Below are positions 42,225-54,880 of a stretch of DNA of 64,000 nucleotides, in pieces; position 1 is the first letter of the stretch, and the number at the start of each line of letters is the position of its first letter. Made by a program: the position numbers and the translations under genes. Source of the DNA: Euglena gracilis (Eukaryota; Euglenida; Euglenophyceae; Euglenales). The DNA lies in contig CP154955.1 of NCBI GenBank assembly GCA_039621445.1, positions 42,989,540 to 43,053,539 of the forward strand, given 5' to 3'. Below the pieces are notes generated by a model that did no database searches, had not been told where the DNA came from, and saw only the letters and a program-made list of their open reading frames with translations.

Positions 42225-43443
42225 GTTTTGTGTACACATCCTGAGCAACGGGCAGCGTAAAGCCGCACCCAGTAAGATGGAGGCCATTAAGAAATGGACT
42301 CCTGAGGTCATTAAGACCTTAACACATTTAAAAGGATTTTTGGGATTAGCCCAATATTACGCGATTTACATGAAAGATTTCGCGAAAATCGCGGTAGCCC
42401 TAACCCGAAAACTCAAAAATAGGACACCCGATAACGCAAAAGTCATTTGTGATGACCAAATGCGCGAGGCCCTGAATAAAATCAAGGACTTGCTCCTCGA
42501 GAAGGTGGTTCTCGATATCGCGGATCCATACAAACCGTATGTCCTGGAGGTCGACAGCAGCGATTACGCTGTTGGCGGAGTTCTTAGCCAGCATAATGCG
42601 GCGAATGAACTCCGACCTGTGGCTTTCTTTAGCAGGAAGCTACAGGGCGACAACGGGAAAGGACAGGTTAAATGGAGCATTCGCGAAAAGGAGACATATG
42701 CCATTGTGCTAATTCTCCAGAAGTTCCGCAGCTGGATAGCCAGCAGTTTGGTCCAGATACTAGTGTTGACGGATCATGAGAGCCTTCAACACTGGTATAC
42801 CGAGGACCTGAACAAGGCCATGTCATCAGTTGGCAGAAGATGCCGATGGCATGAGTTCTTGAGCCAGTTTAACCTGGTGGTAGTTTATACCCCAGGTCAT
42901 ACGCAAAAAGTTGCGGATCCTCTCAGCCGAGCCCCCTGGTATTATCCTGGGAACCCGGATGAGGGTGATGCGACTTTCCATGGCAGCCATGAGGCTGACC
43001 AGTTCGCACGTCGATCCGACGCTGCGGACAACATGCTCGATTCACTACCGGTTTCCCGGGTGTATCGCAGCATCGCCATTTCACCATTGCGTGGAAGGCG
43101 CCGGCGTGGACGCACTGCCGGACCCCGTCGCATTACGCGTACGGAAACGCCTACCCCCCTATTTTTCCGCGAATGGGATTATTCGCGTGACCCTATTTAT
43201 AGTACCATTGTGAATAGACTTCGTAATGGTGAATCCATAGAGAATTACTCTCTATCACCATTGCGGCTTATTTTCCGGAATGATTCTGGTTATAAATATT
43301 ATATACCCCAAGACCTGGTTGATGATGTGATTTTGAGCTATCACAACCATGGTCACCCTGGGGCCCCCAAACTTCTCTCACTAGTGGGTCGCAGATATTG
43401 CACAACCCTGAGTGAAAAAGATTTATATTCGTGCTGTTTGTGA
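42180..43443 (+). CDS. pol: Element E RT connection, RNase H and integrase zinc domain
   Basis: The frame starts meaningfully at about 42180. LKGFLGLAQYYAIYMKDFAKIA is the RT connection. YVLEVDSSDYAVGGVLSQ (Asp), REKETYAIVLIL (Glu), LVLTDHESLQHW (Asp) and KVADPLSRAPW (Asp) complete a Ty3/gypsy RNase H. LRLIFRNDSGYKYYIPQDL and SYHNHGHPGAPKL begin the integrase zinc-binding domain (His pair). A TGA at 43441-43443 precedes the Cys pair, which continues in the same frame. Confidence 0.85.
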
Positions 43444-44628
43444 ATTTTGCAACGGTGCCAAATTTGTCAGGCTGTGAAACCGCGCAGAGGTACCCCCCCT
43501 GGTACGATGGACTTTTTCCCCGTACCACCAGACATTTTTACGTCCCTCTGCATGGATTTTCTCGAACTTGAACCTTGCAAAGGATCAGATGACAAAATTT
43601 ACGATTACGTTTTTGTTGTCGTCTGTCGGCTGAGTGGGTACATAGTAGCCATTCCATGCCGGAAAGCAGGGTTGACAGCCCAAATTTTGGCATCTATATT
43701 CTTGGAGAAATGCATCTGCTTAATGGGTTTACCGAACGAAATCGTGAGTGATCAAGATCACTTGATCTCTTCGCGGTTTTTCACAACTTTGTGCGGTTTA
43801 CTCGGCATTGAGCAGCATTTTTCCATTATATACCGCCCGAAAGGCAATGGTAGGGCCGAGGCAGCCGTGAAATCCGTTGTCAATATGCTTCGCCTTTCAC
43901 TGGCTGACTCGGGTAAGAATTGGTTATCCGTTCTTCATTGGTGTTTATTGAACATCAATACCTTGCCAGGGTTGGTATTACCACACTCACCGTACAAAAT
44001 TGTTTTCGGACGAGACCCTCCGGCCATAGGGGATATCCCCTCGGAGAGACCCGCCCGAAGTAGCGTCAGCTGTGAAACGTGGTTTGCAGAAGTGGAATCA
44101 CTCCGCTCTGCAGTCCAATCACGTATCACAGAAATTCATTCCAACAAACGGAAATCGTTTTTACAAAACTTCAACACACCTGTGTATAGTCCAGGTGACC
44201 GCGTGTGGGTACGGAATAACCGCACCCGCATGCAATCTTCCAAGCTAGATCCTCTTTGGCTCGGCCCATGCGAAATTTTGGAGAGGTTAGGTAGTAGCGG
44301 GCGATATAAAGTTGCCTTGCCCAACGGGATTGAGGACGTCCACATGGACGACTTCAAACCGTACCTTAGCCCCCCAGACGGAAAAGCAATCCCCTGCCTA
44401 TATTTCAAGCCCCGTTCCAGATTACCTGAAACGGACGACTTTGTGGTCGATAAGATAATAGACCACAAGGTCGACAGGGATGTGCACTACTGGAAAGTTC
44501 GCTGGAAAGGGTATGGGCCAGAGGAGGACACTTGGGAGCCAGCATCCAGTTTTGTTGGATATGTCAAGCAGGATTGGAAGCTGTGGAACAAGCGCAATAA
44601 CATAGACATAAACATAAACACTTTCTGA
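43444..44628 (+). CDS. pol: Element E integrase core and chromodomain
   Basis: QRCQICQAVKPRRG supplies the zinc-domain Cys pair. Core residues are CMDFLELE (Asp, about 43552), VSDQDHLISSRFF (Asp, about 43750) and GRAEAAVKS (Glu, about 43858), with D-35-E spacing. DRVWVRNNRTRMQSSKLDPLW and WLGPCEIL form the C-terminal part. The chromodomain is FVVDKIIDHKVDRDVHYW, KVRWKGYGPEEDTWEPASSF (about 44440-44560). It ends at TGA 44626-44628. All catalytic residues are present. Chromodomain binding to histone marks is known for this class and inferred here. Confidence 0.88.
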   Translation: MLQRCQICQAVKPRRGTPPGTMDFFPVPPDIFTSLCMDFLELEPCKGSDDKIYDYVFVVVCRLSGYIVAIPCRKAGLTAQILASIFLEKCICLMGLPNEIVSDQDHLISSRFFTTLCGLLGIEQHFSIIYRPKGNGRAEAAVKSVVNMLRLSLADSGKNWLSVLHWCLLNINTLPGLVLPHSPYKIVFGRDPPAIGDIPSERPARSSVSCETWFAEVESLRSAVQSRITEIHSNKRKSFLQNFNTPVYSPGDRVWVRNNRTRMQSSKLDPLWLGPCEILERLGSSGRYKVALPNGIEDVHMDDFKPYLSPPDGKAIPCLYFKPRSRLPETDDFVVDKIIDHKVDRDVHYWKVRWKGYGPEEDTWEPASSFVGYVKQDWKLWNKRNNIDININTF

Positions 44629-44689
44629 AACGATTTCGTTTTGGAGAATGTGTGTGTTTTATGTGAATGTTTCGCGTTTATACCCCCCC

Positions 44690-44724
44690 CCCTGCACTTC
44701 CTTCTTTCTCTATCTTTCTCGCAG
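44690..44724 (+). promoter_or_regulatory. Candidate 3' splice site before the env-position ORF
   Basis: A pyrimidine-rich run (CTTCTTTCTCTATCTTTCTC) ends in GCAG at 44721-44724, between the pol stop and the downstream ORF block. It resembles a splice acceptor that would create a subgenomic mRNA, as env-like ORFs in retroelements often use. No donor has been identified with certainty. Confidence 0.4.
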
Positions 44725-44826
44725 AGTTTTTGATTAAGATAGAAGCCTTACTTTTTCAGTGCACCAGCACTCAAAGCGACTGACAACAAGGTTACCCTTA
44801 GTTGTCGTCGTCGTTTGGGTAGCATC

Positions 44827-45222
44827 ATGCTGCCTGGGCGCGGACCTGGACCAGGTCCACCATGGCCGCAGCCTTCTGGCGCGCCATACCCCCAGTACCC
44901 TCAGTATGCTGAGGCCCCGATTCTGGGTGCCCCACATGCTGAGAGGGTTTCAGCCCCGGTATTCGCCGCGGCTACCAGCAGCCGGTCCGCATATGCGGTA
45001 CCAGATCCATCTGCCGTCCAGCAGCCGGCACCTCAGCCACCAGCGCAGCGCAGATCGCGCCTGCCCCCGTATGCGGGAGAGATGATCTTCCGCACTACGG
45101 AGACGTGGGAGCGGGCGATGCGTATGTGCGCACACCCCCCAACGGAGCCCTTTATGCAAACCCTTTGGGATGCATACTGTGCTCAGTTGTTGGTGGTAGC
45201 CAACACCCCTGTGGCTCAGTAG
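44827..45222 (+). CDS. Element E env-position ORF, N-terminal segment
   Basis: An ATG at 44827 opens 131 codons: MLPGRGPGPGPPWPQPSGAP, then Pro/Tyr/Ala-rich text, then a more ordered part (EMIFRTTETWERAMRMCAHP...). It stops at TAG 45220-45222, and the same frame resumes without interruption into the 1,268-codon ORF. I do not recognise a family. It lies after the chromodomain and inside the LTR pair, so it belongs to the element. Confidence 0.55.
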   Translation: MLPGRGPGPGPPWPQPSGAPYPQYPQYAEAPILGAPHAERVSAPVFAAATSSRSAYAVPDPSAVQQPAPQPPAQRRSRLPPYAGEMIFRTTETWERAMRMCAHPPTEPFMQTLWDAYCAQLLVVANTPVAQ

Positions 45223-48200
45223 TGTCACTGTGGTCAGGCCCTGATGACAGGGAGACGATATTTCTCGTCCGCATCCGATTCCGGATTTGAGCCTGGCGAG
45301 AGCATGATGGATCTGGGCGTGTATGTGCCGCCCATGCTGCAAACGCAGACGCCGGTGGGATCCCACACCGTGCATATGCGTGAGCACACGCCCCCACCGG
45401 TAGGTGAGGCTGTGCATGTCCCACCTGGGATGACGAGAATTTTTGCTCGCCCGCCCTCGCCGCAGCGAATGCCGCCGCGCGAGCCGCCAGCGGAGCAATT
45501 TGTCTCGCGGTACGCGACGCACGCGGATTACCCGCGCGGCGCACGCGTGCTCCCAGCCGGACAGTCGGACGTGCCCCCTGAGGCATACGTCCAACACATG
45601 TTCATGCACTGGATGCCTCAGGCATCACCGGTCGCCCCTGTCCCTGGCGTTGAGCCACGGAGGCAGGCGGAGCCCATAGTGGTGGAGGATGAACCTCCCC
45701 ACCGTGAGGCAGCCCGACCGCCCAGTGCAGCCCCTGTCCAGACTGGGGATATCCCCCGTCGGCAGGAGACTCCCTACTACCACATGGCACCTCCGGGAAC
45801 CGAGCAGGATGAGCTTGCTCGGCATTTCCTGCAGGAGCCAGTATTCACGTCTGAAGAGCACCGGGCGAGGTATTACTCCTCGCTGGCCGCCCTTCAGGGC
45901 CATGGATACACCCCGTACCATCCGTACCAACCGCAGCTGCGGGTGGCGACCCCGGTATTACCCGGTGAGCCCCCGGCAGGAGCGGCAGGATTACCTGCCA
46001 CCCTGAAGCGCGATAGGGTTACGGAGAACCTTACCCCACAGCCCAGGCGACCCAGCCCACGGGACGAGGAAGGCGGTGCGGCAATGCAGGTGGAAGCCAG
46101 CCAGGATACCCCGGCTGGGCAACCACCGGCAGTGGCACAGGCAGCGATGAGCTGTCCTGTTGCCGCAATGCCACCGCCGATCCCTCCGGTATGGAAGGAG
46201 CCGCGACCCCCTACGCCGAAACCAAGCCCACGCCAGGCTCCTAGCCAGCGCCCAGCCACGCCGTCACCGCGACGTGCAGCGGAACGGCAAGGTCCCTCCC
46301 CAGAGATGGAATGGGAAGGTACCGAACCGACCCCTGCCGCACCGAGCGCCCGACCCTCCGGTATTCGCCAGACAGGGAAGGACAAAGGTAAGGCTGAGGG
46401 CAAAGGCAAGGGAGAAGGCAAAGGCGTGGCCGGCAAAGGTAAGGGTGAGGGCAAGGGTAAGGGTACAGCACGTGAGGAGGAGGAAGAACCAGCAGAAGTC
46501 CTCTCGGACTTTGAGCAAATGCTCAGGTTCAAGGAGGAGCTGGAGGACGAAGGCTGGCGAATGCAGCATGATTACCATGTTGCAGGAAACCGCCCGGTCA
46601 CCCCTCCGGAGGCAGTCACCGACGTGGTATTACACCACACCGAGAACAGAGTCAGACAATTCCATTACGGAATTGACCTGTACGCCTTCGAAGGTGAAGG
46701 TGGCAGACCCTTGCTGGATATCCAGCCGGGTTTCCGGGAACTCTGGTTTTGGCTGGGATACCCCTGCCAGAACTGGGGTCTCTTCAGCGACTCCACTGGC
46801 CGCAGTTACCTGCACCAGTTAGGATTTCGGGACCAGCATGTGTTGGCCCGAAGGCTGAAGGCAATCTTCGACTGTATTCACACAGTCGGGCCCCTCGGTG
46901 TGCAGTGGAAATACTACCCACTGAACCCCGACATTGAACGCCTGATCGAGGTGTTGTGGTGCAACAACCTCCAGGTGTGGCTGGTGAGCCACTACGGCTC
47001 CACCTTCCGCGTTAAGCGCGTTTCCCTGGCTTACCCACAGAGGTATGACCTCTGTTGTAAGTATTGCCGGCAGGAGTTTCCTGTGGACTTCTGGGGATTC
47101 GGCGTACGCGGAAGTCCTCCACCGCCTCGGGATAACCCGGGCCTGGAGATGGGACGCCGCATGCTTATGCATGTGTGCCGCGACACCCCGGATGTCCAGG
47201 GCAAAAGTCGCCGCGTCCATAAGCAGCGTATTTTTATGCTGCAACAGTTCTGGTGGCGAGCCTGGACCACCTACGTCATGGAGGTGTATATACATCTCCG
47301 TGACCCACAGGACGATAGGCCTGGTATGGAAAGCTTGCCACCAGACTACGGCGACCCCGTTGAGGGACCTCGTCGTCGTCGGGTTATCGCCGACCTGCGC
47401 CCCAACTGGCACCTGGCCGGGATAGACCTGGAGGAACATTTGAGGCGACAGTTTGGCGGTACCCTCGACAGGGAGGTATTCCTCCAGCTGATGAATTACC
47501 CCAAGGCCATCCTCGACCTGGGTATGCCGATTCCGGCATGCGTGCAGGAGTTCGAGGACAGGTTTTTCGAGGTCTGGGAAGACACGCGTTACCGCGGCTT
47601 CCTGGGCCCGAACAGGCCTGCAAACGCTTCGGTGCAGCCATCATGGCCGCCACCCTGGCCCAACAGTGCCAGCAGCAGCACGCTGGCCTTTTACAGGCTG
47701 GCGGATGCCCAGGGATGCCGATGGCACCCCGACGATCCTCGTTCGCACGAGGATCTGCGCGCCTTCATCGCCCCAGAGGATGAACCTCTGGCGCGAAGGA
47801 GACGGGAGGCGTCAGTCGCTTCCACCACCGCGATTCCGCGGCGGGAGGAACGCGACCGCAGCCCCTCCGTCACCATTCTGGAGGCAGCGCCGCCGTCTCC
47901 GACAGCAACGGCTGTATCCTTCGTCTCTGCCCCACGGGCGGCACGGGAACGATCAGTTTCCCCGGCCCCCGCAGCGGCGGCTCCCGTCTGTCCACCGGTA
48001 GGTGGAGACGAGGAACTCCCTCAGGAGGAAGGCGAGAACGTGGAGGATATCCTCTACGCTGCTCTGCCAGCTCCGGCACAGCCTAGGCCAGACGAAGCAC
48101 CCGCAGGGGATATACCTGTGGCTGCTACGCCTGTTCCAACGGCTGAGCCTCCAGCCGAGGTGACTGGTATGGTCGTCGAGGATTTCCTCGAAGAACCTGC

Positions 48201-49047
48201 CAGTCCCACAGCACGCACCTCGTTAGGAGGCCGTGTGCTCGGCGCCGTAGTCACCGGCATTACTGCCGTGGCTGCTGCACTAACGCCACGAGGTGGAGGC
48301 GCAGCATCAAGCTCCGCCGCCGAGGTCGTGGAGACACCAGATGTCGGTATCCCCACACCCCCATCTCCGGCAGCAGTGCAACCATCTTCAGGGGATGAAC
48401 CCCAGCCGACAGAGACATCTGTCGCACCGGCTACACCGGAGGATCAACCTCCCGTAGCACCTGCACCAGCGGTTGTGGAGGATCAACCTCCTAGACCGGA
48501 TGTCGAAATGGAAGTGGAGGAGATACCCCCACGACCACCGACACCGCGCAGGGTCCCTGCCGTCCCGAGGACAATGGCAGAGTTTCTGGGAGCGCCAGCG
48601 CCTGTGGAAGCACCAATTCCGGTGACGACCACAGTGCCACGCTTCGTCGGACAGGATGAACCTGTTCGGCGACGGCCGGCTGAACAACCCCAGGAACGAG
48701 TGCCAACCCCTCGGAGCGTCATGCGGGACCCAGCGGTCAGTATGCCCGCTTCGCCCAGACGGCAAACGTCTACTCCGGCACCATCGGCTCCTGATACCAG
48801 GAGTAAGCCGCAGGCGTCACCTCCTGATTCCGGGAGTGCGAAGCCGAAAGGAGGCAAACCGGGTGCTGCACCCTGTAAGCCCCTTTCCAAAGGCGGTGAT
48901 GGGAAACCACCACCGAAAGGTGGCGCTGGAGGTCAGACTGGCGGACAGCCGAAAGGCCCTACGACAATGCACGACTGTTCGGCCGTTGCATCGTCCGGGT
49001 ACGGCCAGAGCAAACCGAAAGGTAAGGCTCGTGGTCGACAGGCCTAA
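45223..49047 (+). CDS. Element E large env-position ORF, unrecognised
   Basis: The frame is open from 45223 (first clear ATG 45244) for about 1,268 codons to TAA 49047. Its N-terminal 370 residues are Pro/Glu-rich. A GKGKGEGKG basic stretch lies at 46380-46475. A globular region of about 330 residues follows (46500-47620), rich in Trp, Tyr and Phe with conserved-looking phrases such as ELWFWLGYPCQNWGLF, DLCCKYCRQEFP and QFWWRAWTTYVMEVYIHL. The C-terminal 450 residues are again Pro/Glu/Ala-rich, with one short hydrophobic run (VLGAVVTGITAVAAAL, about 48234-48281) too short to call a membrane segment with confidence. No signal peptide is seen. The function is unknown; an env-like, capsid or regulatory role is speculation. 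Confidence 0.65.
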   Translation, partial: CHCGQALMTGRRYFSSASDSGFEPGESMMDLGVYVPPMLQTQTPVGSHTVHMREHTPPPVGEAVHVPPGMTRIFARPPSPQRMPPREPPAEQFVSRYATHADYPRGARVLPAGQSDVPPEAYVQHMFMHWMPQASPVAPVPGVEPRRQAEPIVVEDEPPHREAARPPSAAPVQTGDIPRRQETPYYHMAPPGTEQDELARHFLQEPVFTSEEHRARYYSSLAALQGHGYTPYHPYQPQLRVATPVLPGEPPAGAAGLPATLKRDRVTENLTPQPRRPSPRDEEGGAAMQVEASQDTPAGQPPAVAQAAMSCPVAAMPPPIPPVWKEPRPPTPKPSPRQAPSQRPATPSPRRAAERQGPSPEMEWEGTEPTPAAPSARPSGIRQTGKDKGKAEGKGKGEGKGVAGKGKGEGKGKGTAREEEEEPAEVLSDFEQMLRFKEELEDEGWRMQHDYHVAGNRPVTPPEAVTDVVLHHTENRVRQFHYGIDLYAFEGEGGRPLLDIQPGFRELWFWLGYPCQNWGLFSDSTGRSYLHQLGFRDQHVLARRLKAIFDCIHTVGPLGVQWKYYPLNPDIERLIEVLWCNNLQVWLVSHYGSTFRVKRVSLAYPQRYDLCCKYCRQEFPVDFWGFGVRGSPPPPRDNPGLEMGRRMLMHVCRDTPDVQGKSRRVHKQRIFMLQQFWWRAWTTYVMEVYIHLRDPQDDRPGMESLPPDYGDPVEGPRRRRVIADLRPNWHLAGIDLEEHLRRQFGGTLDREVFLQLMNYPKAILDLGMPIPACVQEFEDRFFEVWEDTRYRGFLGPNRPANASVQPSWPPPWPNSASSSTLAFYRLADAQGCRWHPDDPRSHEDLRAFIAPEDEPLARRRREASVASTTAIPRREERDRSPSVTILEAAPPSPTATAVSFVSAPRAARERSVSPAPAAAAPVCPPVGGDEELPQEEGENVEDILYAALPAPAQPRPDEAPAGDIPVAATPVPTAEPPAEVTGMVVEDFLEEPASPTARTSLGGRVLGAVVTGITAVAAALTPRGGGAASSSAAEVVETPDVGIPTPPSPAAVQPSSGDEPQPTETSVAPATPEDQPPVAPAPAVVEDQPPRPDVEMEVEEIPPRPPTPRRVPAVPRTMAEFLGAPAPVEAPIPVTTTVPRFVGQDEPVRRRPAEQPQERVPTPRSVMRDPAVSMPASPRRQTSTPAPSAPDTRSKPQASPPDSGSAKPKGGKPGAAPCKPLSKGGDGKPPPKGGAGGQTGGQPKGPTTMHDCSAVASSGYGQSKPKGKARGRQA

Positions 49048-50349
49048 TCTTCCGCCGGATCGACGGATGAGGAGCAGGATGAACCTGCTTCACCTCCTGT
49101 GTCTGCGGATGCCCAGCTCTGGACCCAGGATATCTTGACCAGACTAGGCACCGTGGAAGAGAGGACGAAGAAACTGGTTGCTATTAGGCACCAGAAAGGG
49201 TCACTGAATCGATGGATTCAGCCCCTCTTCGTCCGAGGAGAACGTTTCCACTATGCCCCGGAACATACCTGGACATTCTGGAACAGGCGCTCACCCACAG
49301 TACTGGCACAGTACTTTGGCGAGGACTGCGTGTTGGATTTCCAGCACGGCACGTCCTTTGCCTGGACGTGCACCGTATGCCACCATGTGCGGCATAACCA
49401 ACCGCTTGTGCATGTGTGCAAGCGGCAGGTGCAATCCTCGTGGTTCCATCACAGGGCATATGTACCGAACTGTGTGGCGCTCGTATGTGGCGAGTGCCTG
49501 AACGCCTGGAAGCACAGCTTGAACTACTCCTACAGTGAGAATGCTCACGACAGGGATATCCCTGCCTTGTGCATCAACTGTATAGGAGGCAAGTTCGTGC
49601 AGACTGCTGATGGAGCAGTCACCCCAATTGTCCCCCAGCACTGGGAGACACTGGAGAAGTGGAAGAAGAAGTACAAGCAGGTGGAAGGCCGCCTGAAGCA
49701 CTCCGACTTCCGAAAGGTAGAAAGCTACCGCCACACGGGAATGGCCCGTGAGTTCCAAATCGACGCTGGGGCAATGCGCCTCGCCGTCGAGGAACACGCC
49801 AAGGTAAGAATGCCTTACCTCTGGACTGATGGCGACTGGGAGACACAGGTTTACCCCCTGTTCTCCAAGCGTCAGCATGGCGGATACGCCTTGCCACTGT
49901 GGCCGCCTGAAGAACACGATTTGGTGGACTTCAGAGGTTGGTTGGCGGCTGTATTACGACCCCATACCGCAAGAGCTCGGACAGCGAGGTGGATGTATGA
50001 CATCAACTTCAAGCAGACCCCGGGGATGCCCCCGCAGGTGCCTGCGAATCACCCCCGGATGAATTACATCATCTGGCCGGTGATGCTGCCCAGAATTTTC
50101 TGGGAGCAACTCCAACGGTATCTTCAGCATCATGCTGAACGTACCAGGGAGAAGCTGCCGGATAATTGGATCAAGGACTGGGAGACCCCTTCCTTTGATG
50201 TCAACGATCCGGAGCTCAACACCATTCGGAGTGAATCAGTTCCGCCGTGTTCCCCACGCCAACTGGAGTTGGTTGAGGACCCATTAGGGGACCCCCAACA
50301 CGACTACTGGCGTGAGGTCCGCGAACGTCCAGCCGATAAAGGCAGGTGA
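49048..50349 (+). CDS. Element E Cys-rich 3' ORF, unrecognised
   Basis: This is in the same frame as the preceding ORF after TAA 49045-49047; 416 codons from the first usable start at 49099, ending at TGA 50347-50349. Its central part carries Cys/His pairs typical of zinc binding: CTVCHHVRH, LVHVCKRQ, LVCGECLNAW and CINCIGGKF (about 49370-49590). The C-terminal half is Trp/Pro/Arg-rich and looks folded (WTDGDWETQVYPLF, MLPRIFWEQLQRYLQHH). The family is not recognised. The same phase and adjacent position suggest it is the C-terminal part of one protein of about 1,840 residues. Confidence 0.6.
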   Translation, partial: SSAGSTDEEQDEPASPPVSADAQLWTQDILTRLGTVEERTKKLVAIRHQKGSLNRWIQPLFVRGERFHYAPEHTWTFWNRRSPTVLAQYFGEDCVLDFQHGTSFAWTCTVCHHVRHNQPLVHVCKRQVQSSWFHHRAYVPNCVALVCGECLNAWKHSLNYSYSENAHDRDIPALCINCIGGKFVQTADGAVTPIVPQHWETLEKWKKKYKQVEGRLKHSDFRKVESYRHTGMAREFQIDAGAMRLAVEEHAKVRMPYLWTDGDWETQVYPLFSKRQHGGYALPLWPPEEHDLVDFRGWLAAVLRPHTARARTARWMYDINFKQTPGMPPQVPANHPRMNYIIWPVMLPRIFWEQLQRYLQHHAERTREKLPDNWIKDWETPSFDVNDPELNTIRSESVPPCSPRQLELVEDPLGDPQHDYWREVRERPADKGR

Positions 50350-51156
50350 GGTGTCTGTCAGCGCCAATGCGGCGTCTTTCAGCACCCTCGTCAGGTATTC
50401 GCCTGACACCCTGTTTGTGTATTCGCCCGAACAGCCCCTTCGAAGACCCTTTGCGGTATTCGCCGCTAGTAAGTTCCCACCGGGATGCTGCCATGTGCAG
50501 GATTCCGTGCGCATGCATGCACACCCCTCTCCCCTCTCCCCTCTCGCGGGCGTGCGACACGCACAGGGCCGACGGCCTCTTTTCCTTTCCCTTTCTTTTC
50601 CTTTCGGCCGTTTGAGGCCTTAAGGCTGCCAGACAGCACCATTTTTCTGGCCTAAGCCAACCCCCCACTCCTCTCTACTTTCCCCCCGGGGCAAATGCTG
50701 TCGCCGGCAGTTGGTTTTGTAGAGTAGGATTTCCTTTTGCGTGGTCAGGTTTGACTGGCCATGCGCCCTGCCCAGGTTTGACTGGTCAGAGGCCCCCTCC
50801 TTCCACACCCTCCCCATGGGTTTTCCTGGAATGCCCATGGACCAACCCCACGTGCCTTTGGCACACCCAAACTGGGTGGATGGGTTTGCTTGGCAAGGAA
50901 ACCTGCCAGCCCCATTTTCCCCAGTGGGCTATAATATACTATACCCCATAAGCCACCGCAAAATAGGTGAAACCATTTTGCGGCGTTTTGGGCTTTTGGG
51001 TCCCCCTCCTTTCCGCCCCCCCTTTTTGAGTGGACCCCTGTGCGACGGAAAGGGCCCCTGTGGATGCGCCAGGGTGCACCTCCCACAGACCAGGTCTGTG
51101 TCCGAAATCCCTGTGGCCAGAATGCCTGGTCCAAAGGGGAAATCGGGCACAGCCCT
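50350..51156 (+). other. Element E 3' untranslated region
   Basis: There is no domain-bearing frame between the last TGA and the polypurine tract. A CCCCTCTCC tandem patch lies near 50522-50550 and a duplicated AGGTTTGACTGG phrase near 50747 and 50775. Small ORFs on both strands are not supported. Confidence 0.6.
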
Positions 51157-51166
51157 GGGAGGGGGA
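51157..51166 (+). other. Polypurine tract of element E
   Basis: GGGAGGGGGA abuts the 3' LTR start at 51167. Confidence 0.8.
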
Positions 51167-51483
51167 TGTGTACCAGGCGTATGCTTCTGTCCCCTTCCGT
51201 TGAGGAAGTTAGGATGGAAGCAGATCCTATTAGGATCTCCTAATGGGTGCCCCCTTCTCTCTCCACAGGTCGTATTCTTCTTTATACCTTTTCCTTCCTT
51301 TCCATCGGACCGGACCTGGTTATCCAGTCCGTCCTCCCTGCATTGCTCCGTGCTTTGCTTCTTGGGAAGTGGGAAAAGGGATTTTCTGTTACTCTGATTT
51401 TCAGTCCCCAAGTAGGTGCGCCAAGGCGAAAGCGAAGGCTTTTTGGGAATTGGGAAAGGGGAATTGGGAATCAGACGTACACT
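51167..51483 (+). repeat. 3' LTR of element E
   Basis: 317 bp, TGTGTACC to GTACACT, with four substitutions relative to 34924-35240. It is followed by the target duplication AGGGA. Confidence 0.92.
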
Positions 51484-51488
51484 AGGGA

Positions 51489-51985
51489 GCGCCCCACACC
51501 ACATGAGTGCTCCTGCCGACCCCGACCCCGCACCATGGCCGTGTGGAGATGGGCTCGTCGAGGCCGAGGATTACACCCGCGCGGTGCTTGCACCCATCCT
51601 CCTCCTGCCGTGTCACCCTCAGTATTCGGGGCTCACCACTTTTCATCGCCTTTGTCCCGAGGACATTCTCGCCCCAGGCCTATACATTGAGCATCATGCG
51701 CAGGTGCCTCCACGGCGGCCTCCCTGCGTTTATTGGTGACCGACCGGGTGACAAATTGATTTTTTTGAGATTGATGAACGGTGGTGGGGCGAAACGAATC
51801 CACCGACCAGTGGCGTAGCCTACTGGATTTGAAGGTCCGCAGGAGGTTAAGGTATTCTACAGGTGACGCAGGGCAAGGCAAGAGGAAAACGGGCAAGGCC
51901 CATCTTCAATATAAGGCGCAGAGGGAGGGCAGGTGAGAGGCAGGGAGGCGCGCCGTCCGGCCGGATTGTATGTAAGGTTTGAAGA
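51489..51985. other. Short flank after element E
   Basis: An ATG at 51503 (+) opens about 79 codons (MSAPADPDPAPWP...), and a minus-strand frame of 88 codons overlaps at 51633-51896. Neither is recognised. As the sequence outside the target duplication, it could be host DNA interrupted by the insertion. I see nothing firmer. Confidence 0.3.
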
Positions 51986-51989
51986 GGAG

Positions 51990-54880
<2,891 letters not shown>

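Larger units (their letters stand above)
34924..51483 (+). mobile_element. Element E: 16.6-kb Ty3/gypsy chromovirus with extra 3' ORF block
   Basis: Paired 317-bp LTRs (34924-35240 and 51167-51483) differ at only four positions and are flanked by a 5-bp duplication AGGGA (34919-34923 and 51484-51488). A primer site follows the first LTR and the purine tract GGGAGGGGGA precedes the second. Coding order is gag, two CCHC knuckles, protease, FAT-like module, RT, RNase H, integrase, chromodomain. A block of about 1,840 codons in the env position follows. No methyltransferase of the A/C type is present. Near-identical LTRs imply recent insertion, yet the coding region has several frame changes and stops. 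Confidence 0.93.

Noticed and set aside
48234-48281. Env-type transmembrane anchor in the element E ORF
   Set aside because: The hydrophobic run is only about 16 residues and there is no signal peptide or fusion-like region, so an envelope identity is not supported.
5657-50349. Alternative genetic code with UAA/UAG read as an amino acid
   Set aside because: Many in-frame interruptions are TAA/TAG, several at Gln-like positions, and three ORF ends are TGA. In-frame TGA codons also occur (10289, 11455, about 13510, 27286, 43441) at roughly the ratio expected by chance, and frameshifts show that the copies are degenerate.
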